Shown: positions 26,530 to 34,858, counted from the stretch's first letter. The stretch: DNA of 51,451 nt from Oscillospiraceae bacterium (GCA_017429835.1 JAFROD010000018.1:1-51451); one strand, 5' to 3'. Notes: generated from the letters alone by a model not told the origin. Translations and numbers: made by a program.

Positions 26530-27327
26530 TTATTCGTTTGCATCCGCTTCCGTCATCTGCCGGTACTCGTAATAGGCGAAATTGTCCGGATCGGCGGCGG
26601 TGCTGCACATAAAATCGTAGACCTCGTCGCGCAGCTTCTTCCTCGCCTCGTGCGCGGTGAGCTGCTGATCCGGATAGAACGGCTCGGACAGGGTCACGGT
26701 CAGGCATGGCCAGAGGTTCTTAAAAACCTTGCGCTTGCGGAAGGTCGTCGCAAATGCCACGACCGGCGCGTCCTCCCGCACGGGATAGGCGAAGCTGCTG
26801 TCCGGGAAGGGGCGGACGCCCGTGTACCAAGGCCAGATATGCGCCTCGGGATAGATCGTCACGACCCGCTTTTGCTGTATTCTCCAGTGCAGCGCCTCCA
26901 GAAACGGGCGATAGCCCTTCATAGTACCCGGCAGCGGGATCGCGCCAAGGAGCTGGACGAATCTGCGGATGAACGGAATGGAGACCGCTTCCGGCCCCGT
27001 CACGATATGCGCATGCCGAGGGAAGGTCGCAATCGTCGGCGTGTAGGCGTCCATCATGGTCTGCGTGTGGTTGCCGTAGAGGAAGTATCCCCTGCCGCGA
27101 AGCTGCCGCAGCGCCCTGCGGTTTTTGACCTTCAGCCCGAAGCCGATTTTGCCGATCAGCCAGACCAGCGGCGTTGCGAGCACGCGGTAGACGAGGAATT
27201 CCAGGATCCTCCAGAACGGATTTCGGATCGCAAACGGAAAGTCTGCCGGGATCGTTTTCGCCTGAATGTCGTTGCCGGCAAAATCGTCGTGGAGCGCATC
27301 CTTGTAATAAATGATCTTCTTTGCCAA
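26530..27327 (-). CDS. PlsC-like lysophospholipid acyltransferase
   Basis: The 265-residue protein has a membrane-associated N-terminus (about 40-65) and PlsC-type motifs: GNHTQTMMDAY (Asn86, His87, Asp93) and TIYPEAHI (159-163), the equivalent of the FPEG block. The spacing between catalytic His and Asp is five residues, whereas the usual motif is HX4D. It should acylate a lysophospholipid or glycerol phosphate at the cytoplasmic face of the membrane. It starts 6 bp after the glycosyltransferase gene ends, so both probably serve glycolipid synthesis. Confidence 0.85.
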   Translation of the reverse strand: MAKKIIYYKDALHDDFAGNDIQAKTIPADFPFAIRNPFWRILEFLVYRVLATPLVWLIGKIGFGLKVKNRRALRQLRGRGYFLYGNHTQTMMDAYTPTIATFPRHAHIVTGPEAVSIPFIRRFVQLLGAIPLPGTMKGYRPFLEALHWRIQQKRVVTIYPEAHIWPWYTGVRPFPDSSFAYPVREDAPVVAFATTFRKRKVFKNLWPCLTVTLSEPFYPDQQLTAHEARKKLRDEVYDFMCSTAADPDNFAYYEYRQMTEADANE

Positions 27328-27333
27328 TTTACG

Positions 27334-28473
27334 TCACGCCTTATGCTTGTTTTCGTAAGTCTCCAGGATCATCTGCTCCATCCGATCCATGCAGACGTCA
27401 AAGTCAAACTGCTTGGTATAGCCGAGGTATTCCCTGCTGCACGCCTCCTTTTCCTCCGGATGCTCCAGCCAGTAGTCGATCCGCTCGGCGAGCGCCGCAC
27501 TGTCGTTGCAGGGAAAAAGATTGCGTTCACTCAGCGCAAAGAAGCGGGTCGCGCTGCGCTCGGAGTTCGAGATGACCGGCACCAGCCCGCAGGAGATCGC
27601 CTCCAGGCAGGAGATCGCTTCGATCTCGATCTCCGCCGGGTGGACGTAGAGATCTGCGCTGTTGATGACGCGAAGGAGCTCCTCGCGGGAAAAGAAGCGG
27701 AAGATCGGCGGGTTTCGCAATCCCCTGCCGCGCTTTTCCAGCTTTTTCTTCAGCGGCCCGTCGCCCGCGAAAACGAGCTGCAGCTCGTCCACGTGGCGGC
27801 TCATTTTTGCAGCGTCGATCAGCACCGTGTGGGATTTTTCCTTGCTGAAGCGGCCGGTGAACAAGATCACGCGCTTACCCTCCAGCTCCTTCGGACGCTC
27901 GACCTCCATGGGTTTGAACTGCTTGTTCACGCCGTTGGAGATCACGTAGGCGTTGGTCTTGCCGCCGTACCGCTCGAATACGCCGTGAATAAACTCCGAG
28001 GGAAAATGTACCCCGTCTACGTAGCGGTAAAAGCGGCGGTAGAAATTCCGGTAGACCAGTCGGTTCGCCAGCCGGTTGTTCTTCAAAAATAAATGTGAGG
28101 TCAGGTTCTCCGCCTGGCAGTGGAAGCCCGCCGTGACGGATATACCCTTCTTTCGCGCCATTTTCAGGACGAAACGGCTCACCATGAACGGAACCATCAG
28201 ATGCAGGTGATCCACGCCGTCCAGCGCGGCCTCCAGCACCTTGTGCCGCGGTTTTGCGATCACGACGCCGTTTTTCCTGACGTAAGGGTCAAACGGGCCC
28301 AGCTTGAGCGTGGGCACGACAAAATAATCCGGCTCGCCCTTGCGTTCCTTGTCGGGGCATACGATGCGTACGGTGTGTCCCTTCGCGTGCAGGGAGCGGA
28401 TCAGATTCATTGCCGCGATGGTCGTGCCGTTGTTCTCGCGGCCGAGCACGTCGCAGACAACACAAATCGTCAT
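27334..28473 (-). CDS. GT4-family glycosyltransferase (glycolipid synthase-like)
   Basis: About 379 residues with a GT-B fold. The N-terminal Rossmann half starts MTICVVCDVLGRENNGTT, the family's Gly-rich acceptor loop. The C-terminal half has VILFTGRFSKEKSH, LQLVFAGDGPLKKKL and the EX7E-type nucleotide-sugar site EIEAISCLEAISCGLVPV. It resembles diacylglycerol glucosyltransferases of Gram-positives, which add sugar to membrane lipid. The start at 28473 has AGAGG about 7 nt upstream; the TTG at 28512 lacks one. It forms a two-gene unit with the PlsC-like gene. Confidence 0.88.
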   Translation of the reverse strand: MTICVVCDVLGRENNGTTIAAMNLIRSLHAKGHTVRIVCPDKERKGEPDYFVVPTLKLGPFDPYVRKNGVVIAKPRHKVLEAALDGVDHLHLMVPFMVSRFVLKMARKKGISVTAGFHCQAENLTSHLFLKNNRLANRLVYRNFYRRFYRYVDGVHFPSEFIHGVFERYGGKTNAYVISNGVNKQFKPMEVERPKELEGKRVILFTGRFSKEKSHTVLIDAAKMSRHVDELQLVFAGDGPLKKKLEKRGRGLRNPPIFRFFSREELLRVINSADLYVHPAEIEIEAISCLEAISCGLVPVISNSERSATRFFALSERNLFPCNDSAALAERIDYWLEHPEEKEACSREYLGYTKQFDFDVCMDRMEQMILETYENKHKA

Positions 28474-28570
28474 TCCAATTCCTCTTTCTCTGTTCTCTCT
28501 TCTTGGATGCAATCACGCCGTTTCGCTGCTGTCTGCAACAGCGGGCGGGCGAAACTAACCATGTAATATT

Positions 28571-28600
28571 ATCATACAAGCGACAGAATAGCAATAACAA
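28571..28600 (-). promoter_or_regulatory. Candidate promoter of the glycolipid unit
   Basis: On the minus strand TTGTTA (28595-28600), an 18-bp spacer and TATGAT (28571-28576). Moderate match only. Confidence 0.45.
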
Positions 28601-28700
28601 AAAGTTACACGGCAGAATCAAAAGTAACGCCCTGCCGCTATGGACGGCAGGAGCAATCCGGCAGATCGTGCCGGTCATTTCATTTTTTGTGTAAAAAGAA

Positions 28701-28728
28701 TTGCATTTATGCTTCTGTATGCTATAAT
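28701..28728 (+). promoter_or_regulatory. Promoter of the preA-cystatin unit
   Basis: TTGCAT (28701-28706), a 16-bp spacer and TATAAT (28723-28728), about 30 bp before the ATG at 28759. Confidence 0.75.
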
Positions 28729-28758
28729 GAATCCATAAATAAGTTGGGAGAAAGAGCT

Positions 28759-30258
28759 ATGAGTTACGAACGAATGATCCGCCGCGAGGACATGCTGCAC
28801 TGTGCGCTCTGCAAGGATGCGCCGTGCTCGCTGGCGTGCGAAAGGCTTGACTGCGCGAAGCTTCTGCGCAGTATTTGGTTTGACAATGAAGACTGTGCGG
28901 CTGCCGCGCTTCCCGCGGAAAACCCCTGTCTCAACTGTGACGCGCCGTGCGAGCGCGCCTGTCTGAGTGCCGGCGCCGTGCCGATCAAGAAGCTGATTTC
29001 GCGCCTGTATAACGAAGTCCTGCCGACCGTCGATCCGGTCGGGATCAGAGACGAGGATTGCCTGCGCTGTGACATCTGCGGCGCGCCGCTGGAAAACCCG
29101 TTTCTGCTTTCCTCCTCCGTCGTGGCAAGCAACTACGACATGTGCGCCAGAGCGTTCGAAGCAGGCTGGGCGGGCATCTGCTACAAGACGATCTGCACGA
29201 TGGATATCCATGAAGCCTCGCCGCGCTATTCCGCGATCAAGGGCTCGGACGGTTCGATCGTCGGCTTCAAGAACATCGAGCAGCTCTCCGATCACAGTCT
29301 TGTGGAGAACATGGAGATCTTCCGCCGGTTGAAAGAGAAGTACCCGACCAAATTCATTCTTGCCTCGATCATGGGCAAGAACGAAGCCGAGTGGGAGGAA
29401 CTGGCAAGAGCGTGCCAGGAGGCGGGTGCTGACGCCATCGAGCTCAACTTCTCCTGCCCGAACATGGCGGAGGACGGCATGGGATCGGATATTGGCCAGG
29501 TACCCGAGCTGGTGGAGCGCTTCACCGCTTCGGCGCGGCGCGGCTGCACCATTCCCCTGCTGGCAAAACTGACGCCGAACGTCACGCGCATGAGTGACGC
29601 CGCCGAAGCCGCCAAGCGCGGCGGCGCAGACGGCTTTGCCGCGATCAATACGATCAAGAGCATTACCAACGTCAATCCGCACACCTACGTCTCCGCACCC
29701 GCCGTCCACGGCATGTCCGCCGTCGGCGGCTACAGCGGCAATGCGATCAAGCCGATCGCCCTGCGCTTCGTTGCGGAGATCGCGCAGAATCCCGAGACCG
29801 CCGGCATGCACATCAGCGGTCAGGGCGGCGTGGAGACGTGGAAGGACGCGCTGGAATTCATCCTGCTCGGCAGCAGCTCCATTCAGGTCACCACCGCCGT
29901 CATGCAGTACGGCTACCGCATCGTGGAGGATTTGAAGGACGGACTCAACCGCTATCTTGCGGAAAAGGGCTTTCTTAACGTCCGCGAGGCGGTCGGTCTG
30001 GCGCTGGATTCCGTCAGCCCGAACACCAACGTGCTGGAGCGCGATACCGTTATCTTCCCGAAGTTCGACCGCGAGAAGTGCATCGGCTGCGGCAGATGCG
30101 CGATCTCGTGCAGCGACGGCGGGCATCAGGCGATCACCATGAACGAAGACAGAAAACCCGTGCTGAACGGCAAGAAATGCGTCGGCTGCCACCTTTGTCT
30201 GCTGGTCTGCCCCGAAAATGCGATTTCTGCCGCGAGAAAAAGAATCAACAGATCATAA
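28759..30258 (+). CDS. preA: PreA-like dihydropyrimidine dehydrogenase subunit with extra N-terminal Fe-S domain
   Basis: The 499-residue protein has a DHOD-type FMN barrel matching PreA (about 100-430: FLLSSSVVASNYDMCARA, NFSCPNM, GMGSDIGQVPELVERF, ISGQGGVETW, VTTAVMQYGYRIVEDL). Two C-terminal 4Fe-4S motifs follow, CIGCGRCAISC (441-451) and CVGCHLCLLVC (474-484). Normal PreA starts near residue 100. The extra N-terminus (C15, C18, C23, C27, C57, C60, C64, C68; HCALCKDAPCSLAC) resembles the Fe-S domain at the start of PreT. No FAD/NADPH partner lies nearby. GGGAG at 28746-28750 fixes the start. It should reduce uracil or thymine, or act in reverse. Confidence 0.88.
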   Translation: MSYERMIRREDMLHCALCKDAPCSLACERLDCAKLLRSIWFDNEDCAAAALPAENPCLNCDAPCERACLSAGAVPIKKLISRLYNEVLPTVDPVGIRDEDCLRCDICGAPLENPFLLSSSVVASNYDMCARAFEAGWAGICYKTICTMDIHEASPRYSAIKGSDGSIVGFKNIEQLSDHSLVENMEIFRRLKEKYPTKFILASIMGKNEAEWEELARACQEAGADAIELNFSCPNMAEDGMGSDIGQVPELVERFTASARRGCTIPLLAKLTPNVTRMSDAAEAAKRGGADGFAAINTIKSITNVNPHTYVSAPAVHGMSAVGGYSGNAIKPIALRFVAEIAQNPETAGMHISGQGGVETWKDALEFILLGSSSIQVTTAVMQYGYRIVEDLKDGLNRYLAEKGFLNVREAVGLALDSVSPNTNVLERDTVIFPKFDREKCIGCGRCAISCSDGGHQAITMNEDRKPVLNGKKCVGCHLCLLVCPENAISAARKRINRS

Positions 30259-30273
30259 AATGGAGGTAATACT

Positions 30274-31086
30274 ATGAAAAAGCTCATTTCTCTGTTGCTC
30301 GTACTTGCGCTCTGTCTCAGCGCGGTCTGCGTTCTGACCGCCTGCAGCGAGGAAACTTCGGAAGAACCCTCAACCGGTCTTGCCGAAACGGCAGGCGCTT
30401 CCACGGAAGCCACAAGCGTTCTCACAGAAGCCACAGACGCTCCGACGGACGCAACCGACGATCCCAGCGAGTTCCCGTTCGTGCCAGCCCTCGGCGGCTG
30501 GGAAGTCAACGGCAAAGACGTCGAAGCCGACATGCCGGAAGAAGCAAGAGACGCCTTCGATAAGGCGATGGCGGAACTTGACGGCGCGGACTACGCCCCG
30601 CTTGCCTATCTCGGCAGTCAGGTCGTGGCAGGCATGAACTACGCCTATCTCTGCCGGTCGACCCTTGTAATCGCGGAGCCGCTCTCGAAGCTGACGCTCG
30701 TTACAGTTTACCGCGATCTGGAGGGCAACGCTTCCATTCTTGGCATTTCCGATATTGAAATTGCCGACTACACCGAGGACGCTGCTCTGCCCTTTGACGC
30801 AGAACCGCTCGACGGCGGCTGGGCGCCTTGCGCGGACTATCCCGCAAAGCTCAGCGAAGATGAGCAGGCGGCGTTCGACGCCGCGACGGCAGAGCTTCTG
30901 GGTGTGGATTATACGCCGCTCGCGCTGATGGGCACGCAGGTCGTCGCCGGCACGAATCTCGCATTCCTCTGCTGCGCCGCGACCGTCACAGCGGAGCCTG
31001 CAAGCACGCTTTGCGTCCTGATCGTCTACGCCGATCTCGAGGGCAATTACACGCTCACCTCGATCGCGCCGTTCTCTATCGGATAA
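30274..31086 (+). CDS. Lipoprotein with two tandem cystatin-like domains
   Basis: The 270-residue protein has a lipobox LTAC with Cys24 and a Thr/Glu/Ala linker (25-70). Two homologous domains of about 95 residues follow (about 72-165 and 178-270). Each has GGW near its start (74-76, 181-183), a helix (AFDKAMAEL; AFDAATAELL) and QVVAG in the middle (116-120, 222-226) followed by MNYAYL or TNLAFL. N-terminal Gly-Gly, helix and QVVAG in this order is the hallmark of cystatins, inhibitors of papain-like cysteine proteases. It lies 15 bp after preA behind GGAGGT and is probably co-transcribed. The fold is inferred from motifs only. Confidence 0.75.
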   Translation: MKKLISLLLVLALCLSAVCVLTACSEETSEEPSTGLAETAGASTEATSVLTEATDAPTDATDDPSEFPFVPALGGWEVNGKDVEADMPEEARDAFDKAMAELDGADYAPLAYLGSQVVAGMNYAYLCRSTLVIAEPLSKLTLVTVYRDLEGNASILGISDIEIADYTEDAALPFDAEPLDGGWAPCADYPAKLSEDEQAAFDAATAELLGVDYTPLALMGTQVVAGTNLAFLCCAATVTAEPASTLCVLIVYADLEGNYTLTSIAPFSIG

Positions 31087-31110
31087 GCTGCTTCTGCATA
31101 AAAATGGTCA

Positions 31111-31147
31111 AAAAGCAGCCGGCTCAAAGCCGGCTGCTTATGCTTTT
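31111..31147 (+). terminator. Terminator of the preA-cystatin unit
   Basis: A perfect 10-bp stem (31115-31124 with 31128-31137) is extended by A4 on the left. TTATGCTTTTT follows. Confidence 0.75.
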
Positions 31148-31205
31148 TCTGCAACAGATTTTGATTGTTTTGCGGTTATGGAAGTGAAGGGGTCCCCGAC
31201 AGGAG

Positions 31206-31784
31206 GTGTTTTCAATCGAAGATATCGAACTGATCCGGCTGTATCAGGGCGGATCAGAGGATGCAATCGAGGCAAGCGAGCGAAAGTACGGCGCGTACTG
31301 CCGCAAGATCGCAATGAATGTATTGGGCGATGCGGAGGACGCCGGAGAATGCGTCAACGACGTCTGGCTCAAGGCGTGGAACGGCATCCCGCATGCCGTG
31401 CCGCCCAATCTGCAGGCCTACTTTGCCAAGCTGACGCGCGAGCTCGCCATTGACCGTCGGCGCAGAAGTCACAGCGCAAAGCGCGGCGGCGGAGAGCTGC
31501 CGCTCTGTTTGGACGAGCTTTCGGAGTGCCTTCCCGCGAAGAACGACGTGGAAGCGGCGATGGAGCAAAAAGAGCTCGCGCTGATACTGCGGCAGTTCCT
31601 TTCCACCCTTGACACGACGCGGAAAAACGTGTTTCTCTGCCGCTACTGGTACTTTGACACCGAGCCGGAAATCGCAAAACGCTTCGGCTTTTCCCGCGTC
31701 AAGGTCGCCTCGATGCTGCACCGCACAAGGAAACAACTGAAATCTTACCTGAAGGAGCGTGGATATTCCGATGAAAAACTATGA
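31206..31784 (+). CDS. RNA polymerase ECF sigma factor, second
   Basis: About 192 residues. Region 2 includes LGDAEDAGECVNDVWLKAWNGIP and AYFAKLTRELAIDRRRR. Region 4 (about residues 125-185) includes LDTTRKNVFLCRYWYFDTEPEIAKRFGFSRVKVASMLHRTRKQL. The start is unclear. The GTG at 31206 overlaps the only ribosome binding site (AGGAGGTG, 31201-31208), and the frame has no ATG nearby; an ATC at 31215 has ideal spacing. The 3' end overlaps the anti-sigma gene by 14 nt, like the first pair. It probably controls an envelope-response regulon. Confidence 0.9.
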   Translation: MFSIEDIELIRLYQGGSEDAIEASERKYGAYCRKIAMNVLGDAEDAGECVNDVWLKAWNGIPHAVPPNLQAYFAKLTRELAIDRRRRSHSAKRGGGELPLCLDELSECLPAKNDVEAAMEQKELALILRQFLSTLDTTRKNVFLCRYWYFDTEPEIAKRFGFSRVKVASMLHRTRKQLKSYLKERGYSDEKL

Positions 31785-32973
31785 TCTGATCGACGCCCTC
31801 GGCGCGCTCGACGACGAGACCGTGCTGGCAGCGCATGAAGACCGGCCCATTCCCGTGCGCCGCCGCATTCCGCGCGGCATGCTGATCGCGGCGATTCTTG
31901 CCGCGCTGCTCAGTCTCAGCGCACTGGCGTATTACGCCATTTCCCATGCCAATACCGTTGCTCTGCTCGAAACCAATCCAATGACGGATCTTCCTGTCAA
32001 GGTACACGTAGACGAAACCGGTCAGCATATCATCGAAAACGCCGCCGTCAACCTCAATATCTCGCAGACCAGCAACGGCACGACCGTCACGGTCGACTCT
32101 ATCATGGGCTATCAGGACCCGACGGAGTCGATGCTCTATCTCACCTTTACGGTCGTGCCACCGGAAGGCTTTACATTCCCGGAGGATATGTCCTACTGGT
32201 GCTTCTGGGACATCCGTTATACCGCCGTGCCGGACGATATTCCGATCGGTCGCACGGAAGCGAGCGTTAAAAATCCCGACGGCACGGCAAGCGTGCTGTG
32301 GGTGCTCTCTCCGATGGGCGATATTGCCGGACACAAGCTGCATATCGAGTTCGGCGGCTTCGGCATGGCGAGCAAGGAGGTCTGCAAGGACCTCTACATG
32401 GGCAACCGGACGATCGACCTGCCCGGTCAATGGACGTTCGACCTTGACGTGCCCGCGCTGCCGGAAACGCAGGATATCGCTTTCGATCTCGCCGCCGTAA
32501 AGGAAGCGGGTCTTCCGATGACCGCGCTGCGTCTCAATTCCTTCGGCGGCGTCGCAGAGCTGGAAAAGCAGGAACTGAGTCCCCTCAAGCAGTTCCGCGA
32601 GACCTACGGCGAACAGCTCAAGACGGACTTCCCAACCATCGACTTTGACCGCATGGACGACGCGGAATTCCTTGCGCTGCTGGAAAGCGGCGATAAGGAC
32701 GGCTTCCTCACGGAGGAAGAATACGCGCACCTGAACGAGCTGATCGGCAGCCTGCAGCCGTGGTTTCTGGCGTTTGCCCGACCGGAAACTCTGACGCTCG
32801 AATACCCTGACGGTACGGAATACACCGTGTCCTACGGCACCTACGGAGACAATCTGTGGATCAACTGGGACGACGACGGCGTACTCTATTGCTCCATCGC
32901 CTTCCTCAATCCGCAGCCGATCTCGCAGGCGACCGCCGTCGTGATCAACGGCATCCGCATCCCGCTGAAATAA
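31771..32973 (+). CDS. Probable membrane anti-sigma factor, second
   Basis: About 400 residues: a cytoplasmic head of about 40 residues, one membrane helix (about 44-62, GMLIAAILAALLSLSALAYYAI) and a large beta-rich outer domain. The topology matches the protein at 874-1905, though sequence similarity is low. The ATG overlaps the sigma gene by 14 nt; AAGGAG at 31752-31757 is 13 nt away, so coupling is likely important. Residues around DGFLTEEEYAHLNEL resemble an EF-hand/dockerin-like loop but are too short to call. Its role is inferred from position. Confidence 0.72.
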   Translation: MKNYDLIDALGALDDETVLAAHEDRPIPVRRRIPRGMLIAAILAALLSLSALAYYAISHANTVALLETNPMTDLPVKVHVDETGQHIIENAAVNLNISQTSNGTTVTVDSIMGYQDPTESMLYLTFTVVPPEGFTFPEDMSYWCFWDIRYTAVPDDIPIGRTEASVKNPDGTASVLWVLSPMGDIAGHKLHIEFGGFGMASKEVCKDLYMGNRTIDLPGQWTFDLDVPALPETQDIAFDLAAVKEAGLPMTALRLNSFGGVAELEKQELSPLKQFRETYGEQLKTDFPTIDFDRMDDAEFLALLESGDKDGFLTEEEYAHLNELIGSLQPWFLAFARPETLTLEYPDGTEYTVSYGTYGDNLWINWDDDGVLYCSIAFLNPQPISQATAVVINGIRIPLK

Positions 32974-32980
32974 CGAAAAA

Positions 32981-33010
32981 CACCCCGCAGGATCGTGATC
33001 CTGCGGGGTG
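32981..33010 (-). terminator. Terminator hairpin between sigma operon and gene remnant
   Basis: A perfect 14-bp stem (32981-32994 with 32997-33010). The T-rich side faces the minus strand (GTGTTTTTCG). It can stop the remnant's former transcript and probably also the sigma operon. Confidence 0.7.
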
Positions 33011-33029
33011 CGTTGCAGTTTGGCTATTT

Positions 33030-33235
33030 CTATCCGACGGCGAAGGGAGAGAATTCTGCGGGAGCGGGCTCCGCGAGTACAACGGGGATCAGCTCCGCCG
33101 TGCCCGGAATCCGCTCGGCGATCTCTACGAAGCGTTCCTCCTGCTCTTCGGGAAACTTGACCTGAATATAGACGCTGTTTCCGCCGTAGCCCTGCACCCA
33201 GTACGCCCGGCGCTTTCGTTCCGCTGAAATAAAAA
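33030..33235 (-). pseudogene. Remnant of an unknown gene (3' end only)
   Basis: On the minus strand an open frame ending in TAG at 33030 has the G+C-rich codon use of real genes here. It reads AYWVQGYGGNSVYIQVKF, then continues to ELIPVVLAEPAPAEF and FAVG. No start codon with a ribosome binding site is present. Upstream it runs into AT-rich sequence and the promoter of the next gene. A GTG at 33197 could start a 55-residue peptide but has no binding site. It is best read as the C-terminus of a gene whose 5' part was lost. I do not recognise the family. Confidence 0.45.
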
Positions 33236-33239
33236 AAGC

Positions 33240-33268
33240 TTGTATCTTTGCCGGAAACGGAGTAGAAT
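33240..33268 (+). promoter_or_regulatory. Promoter of the DUF1846 gene
   Basis: TTGTAT (33240-33245), a 17-bp spacer and TAGAAT (33263-33268) precede AAAGGAGGAG and the ATG at 33303. Confidence 0.65.
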
Positions 33269-33302
33269 CAAGGTGTGTTTTGCTGCAAAGGAGGAGCTAA
33301 AA

Positions 33303-34796
33303 ATGCTTCGCAAAATCGGTTTTGACAACGAGAAATACCTCCGCATACAATCGGCGAAGATCCGCGAGCGGATCGAGCAGTTCGGCGGTAAGCTCTATCT
33401 TGAATTCGGCGGAAAGCTCTTTGACGACTACCACGCCGCGCGCGTACTGCCCGGCTTCGCCCCGGACAGTAAGATTCACATGCTGAAGGAGCTTGCGCCA
33501 AGCGTCGAGATCGTGATCGCCGTCAACGCCGCCGATATCGCGCAGAACAAGGTGCGCGGCGACCTCGGCATTACGTACGGCGACGACGTGCTTCGTTTGA
33601 TCGACCAGTTTCGGCAGGAGGGGCTGTACGTCGGCAGCGTCGTTATTACGCGATACGCAGGGCAAACAGCCGCCGATCTGTTTCGTTCGCATTTGATCTC
33701 TCTCGGAATGAAGGTCTATCTCCACTACCCGATCCCCGGTTATCCGCACGACGTCGCCCGCATCGTGTCAGAAGAGGGCTTCGGGAAGAATGACGACATT
33801 ATCACCCAGCGTCCACTGGTGGTCGTGACCGCACCCGGTCCCGGCTCCGGCAAAATGGCGACCTGCCTTTCGCAGCTCTATCACGAGCAGAAGCGCGGCG
33901 TTTCCGCGGGTTACGCCAAATTCGAGACCTTCCCCGTCTGGAATCTGCCGCTCAAGCACCCGGTTCATCTGGCGTATGAAGCAGCGACGGCGGATCTGGA
34001 CGATGTGAATATGATCGACCCCTTCCACCTGCAGGCTTACGGCGTGACCGCCGTAAACTACAACCGCGACGTGGAGGTCTTCCCCGTCCTTCAGGCAATC
34101 TTCACCGGTCTGTACGGCAGCAGCCCCTACCGTTCTCCGACGGATATGGGCGTCAACACCGTTGCGGACTGTATCGTAGATGAGCAGGTCGTTTCGGACG
34201 CCGCGCTGCAGGAAATCGTAAGACGCTATTTTGCGGCTGCCTGCGCCCGTCGCAAGGGCAGCGGCACCGCGCACGAGGTGTTCAAGCTGGAGCTTTTGAT
34301 GAAACAGGCGGGGATCACCGACGCCATCCGTCCCTGCGTTGCGGCGGCAAACAAACTCGCAGCCGAGACGAACGCCCCGGCGGTCGCCATTGAGCTGCCG
34401 GACGGCACGCTGATCGGCGGCAAGACCTCCGAGCTGATGGAGCCGCTGTCAGCCGCGCTTCTGAACGCGCTGAAGGAACTGGGGGGCATTGACCCCAAGC
34501 GGCATTTGATCGCCCGTAGCGCCATCGAGCCGATCCAACGGATGAAAACCGACTGCCTACGCAGCGCGACTTCAAGGCTTCGCTGCGGCGAAACACTGAT
34601 CGCACTGGCAATCTCTGCGTCCGAGGACGAGTTCGCCGCCAAGGCGCTGGAACAGATACCCGCGCTGCAAAACTGCGAGGCGCACAGCTCCGTCATCGTT
34701 CCCGACGCGGACGCCGCGGTCTACAGCCGGCTTGGAATGCACCTGACGGAAAGCCCGCAGTATCAAAGCAGCAGTTTGTATCACAACAACAATTGA
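33303..34796 (+). CDS. DUF1846 (UPF0371) family protein
   Basis: The 497-residue protein has the length and sequence of UPF0371 proteins: start IGFDNEKYLRIQSAKIRERI, then GGKLYLEFGGKLFDDYHAARVLPGF, and a P-loop-like TAPGPGSGKMATCLSQLYHEQ. The middle segment is NVDVVEVFP-like (VNYNRDVEVFPVLQAIF). The family is soluble, has a structure from streptococci and no established function. The P-loop-like stretch suggests nucleotide or phosphate binding. It is transcribed alone, with AAAGGAGG ahead of the ATG and a terminator right behind. The longer TTG frame from 33240 overlaps the promoter and was not used. Confidence 0.92.
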   Translation: MLRKIGFDNEKYLRIQSAKIRERIEQFGGKLYLEFGGKLFDDYHAARVLPGFAPDSKIHMLKELAPSVEIVIAVNAADIAQNKVRGDLGITYGDDVLRLIDQFRQEGLYVGSVVITRYAGQTAADLFRSHLISLGMKVYLHYPIPGYPHDVARIVSEEGFGKNDDIITQRPLVVVTAPGPGSGKMATCLSQLYHEQKRGVSAGYAKFETFPVWNLPLKHPVHLAYEAATADLDDVNMIDPFHLQAYGVTAVNYNRDVEVFPVLQAIFTGLYGSSPYRSPTDMGVNTVADCIVDEQVVSDAALQEIVRRYFAAACARRKGSGTAHEVFKLELLMKQAGITDAIRPCVAAANKLAAETNAPAVAIELPDGTLIGGKTSELMEPLSAALLNALKELGGIDPKRHLIARSAIEPIQRMKTDCLRSATSRLRCGETLIALAISASEDEFAAKALEQIPALQNCEAHSSVIVPDADAAVYSRLGMHLTESPQYQSSSLYHNNN

Positions 34797-34807
34797 CCTT
34801 CACGTAC

Positions 34808-34839
34808 AAAAGCCGCAGGACGTTTGTCCTGCGGCTTTT
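34808..34839 (+). terminator. Bidirectional terminator
   Basis: A perfect 14-bp stem (34808-34821 with 34826-34839) has A4 and T4 at its ends. It lies between the convergent DUF1846 and GH2 genes. Confidence 0.9.
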
Positions 34840-34858
34840 GGTACAGACGGCGCGCTGC

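Noticed and set aside
28513..28690. Possible small RNA with several hairpins between the divergent glycolipid and preA units.
   Set aside because: CCTGCCG/CGGCAGG-type stems exist but there is no separate promoter-terminator pair that would define a transcript.
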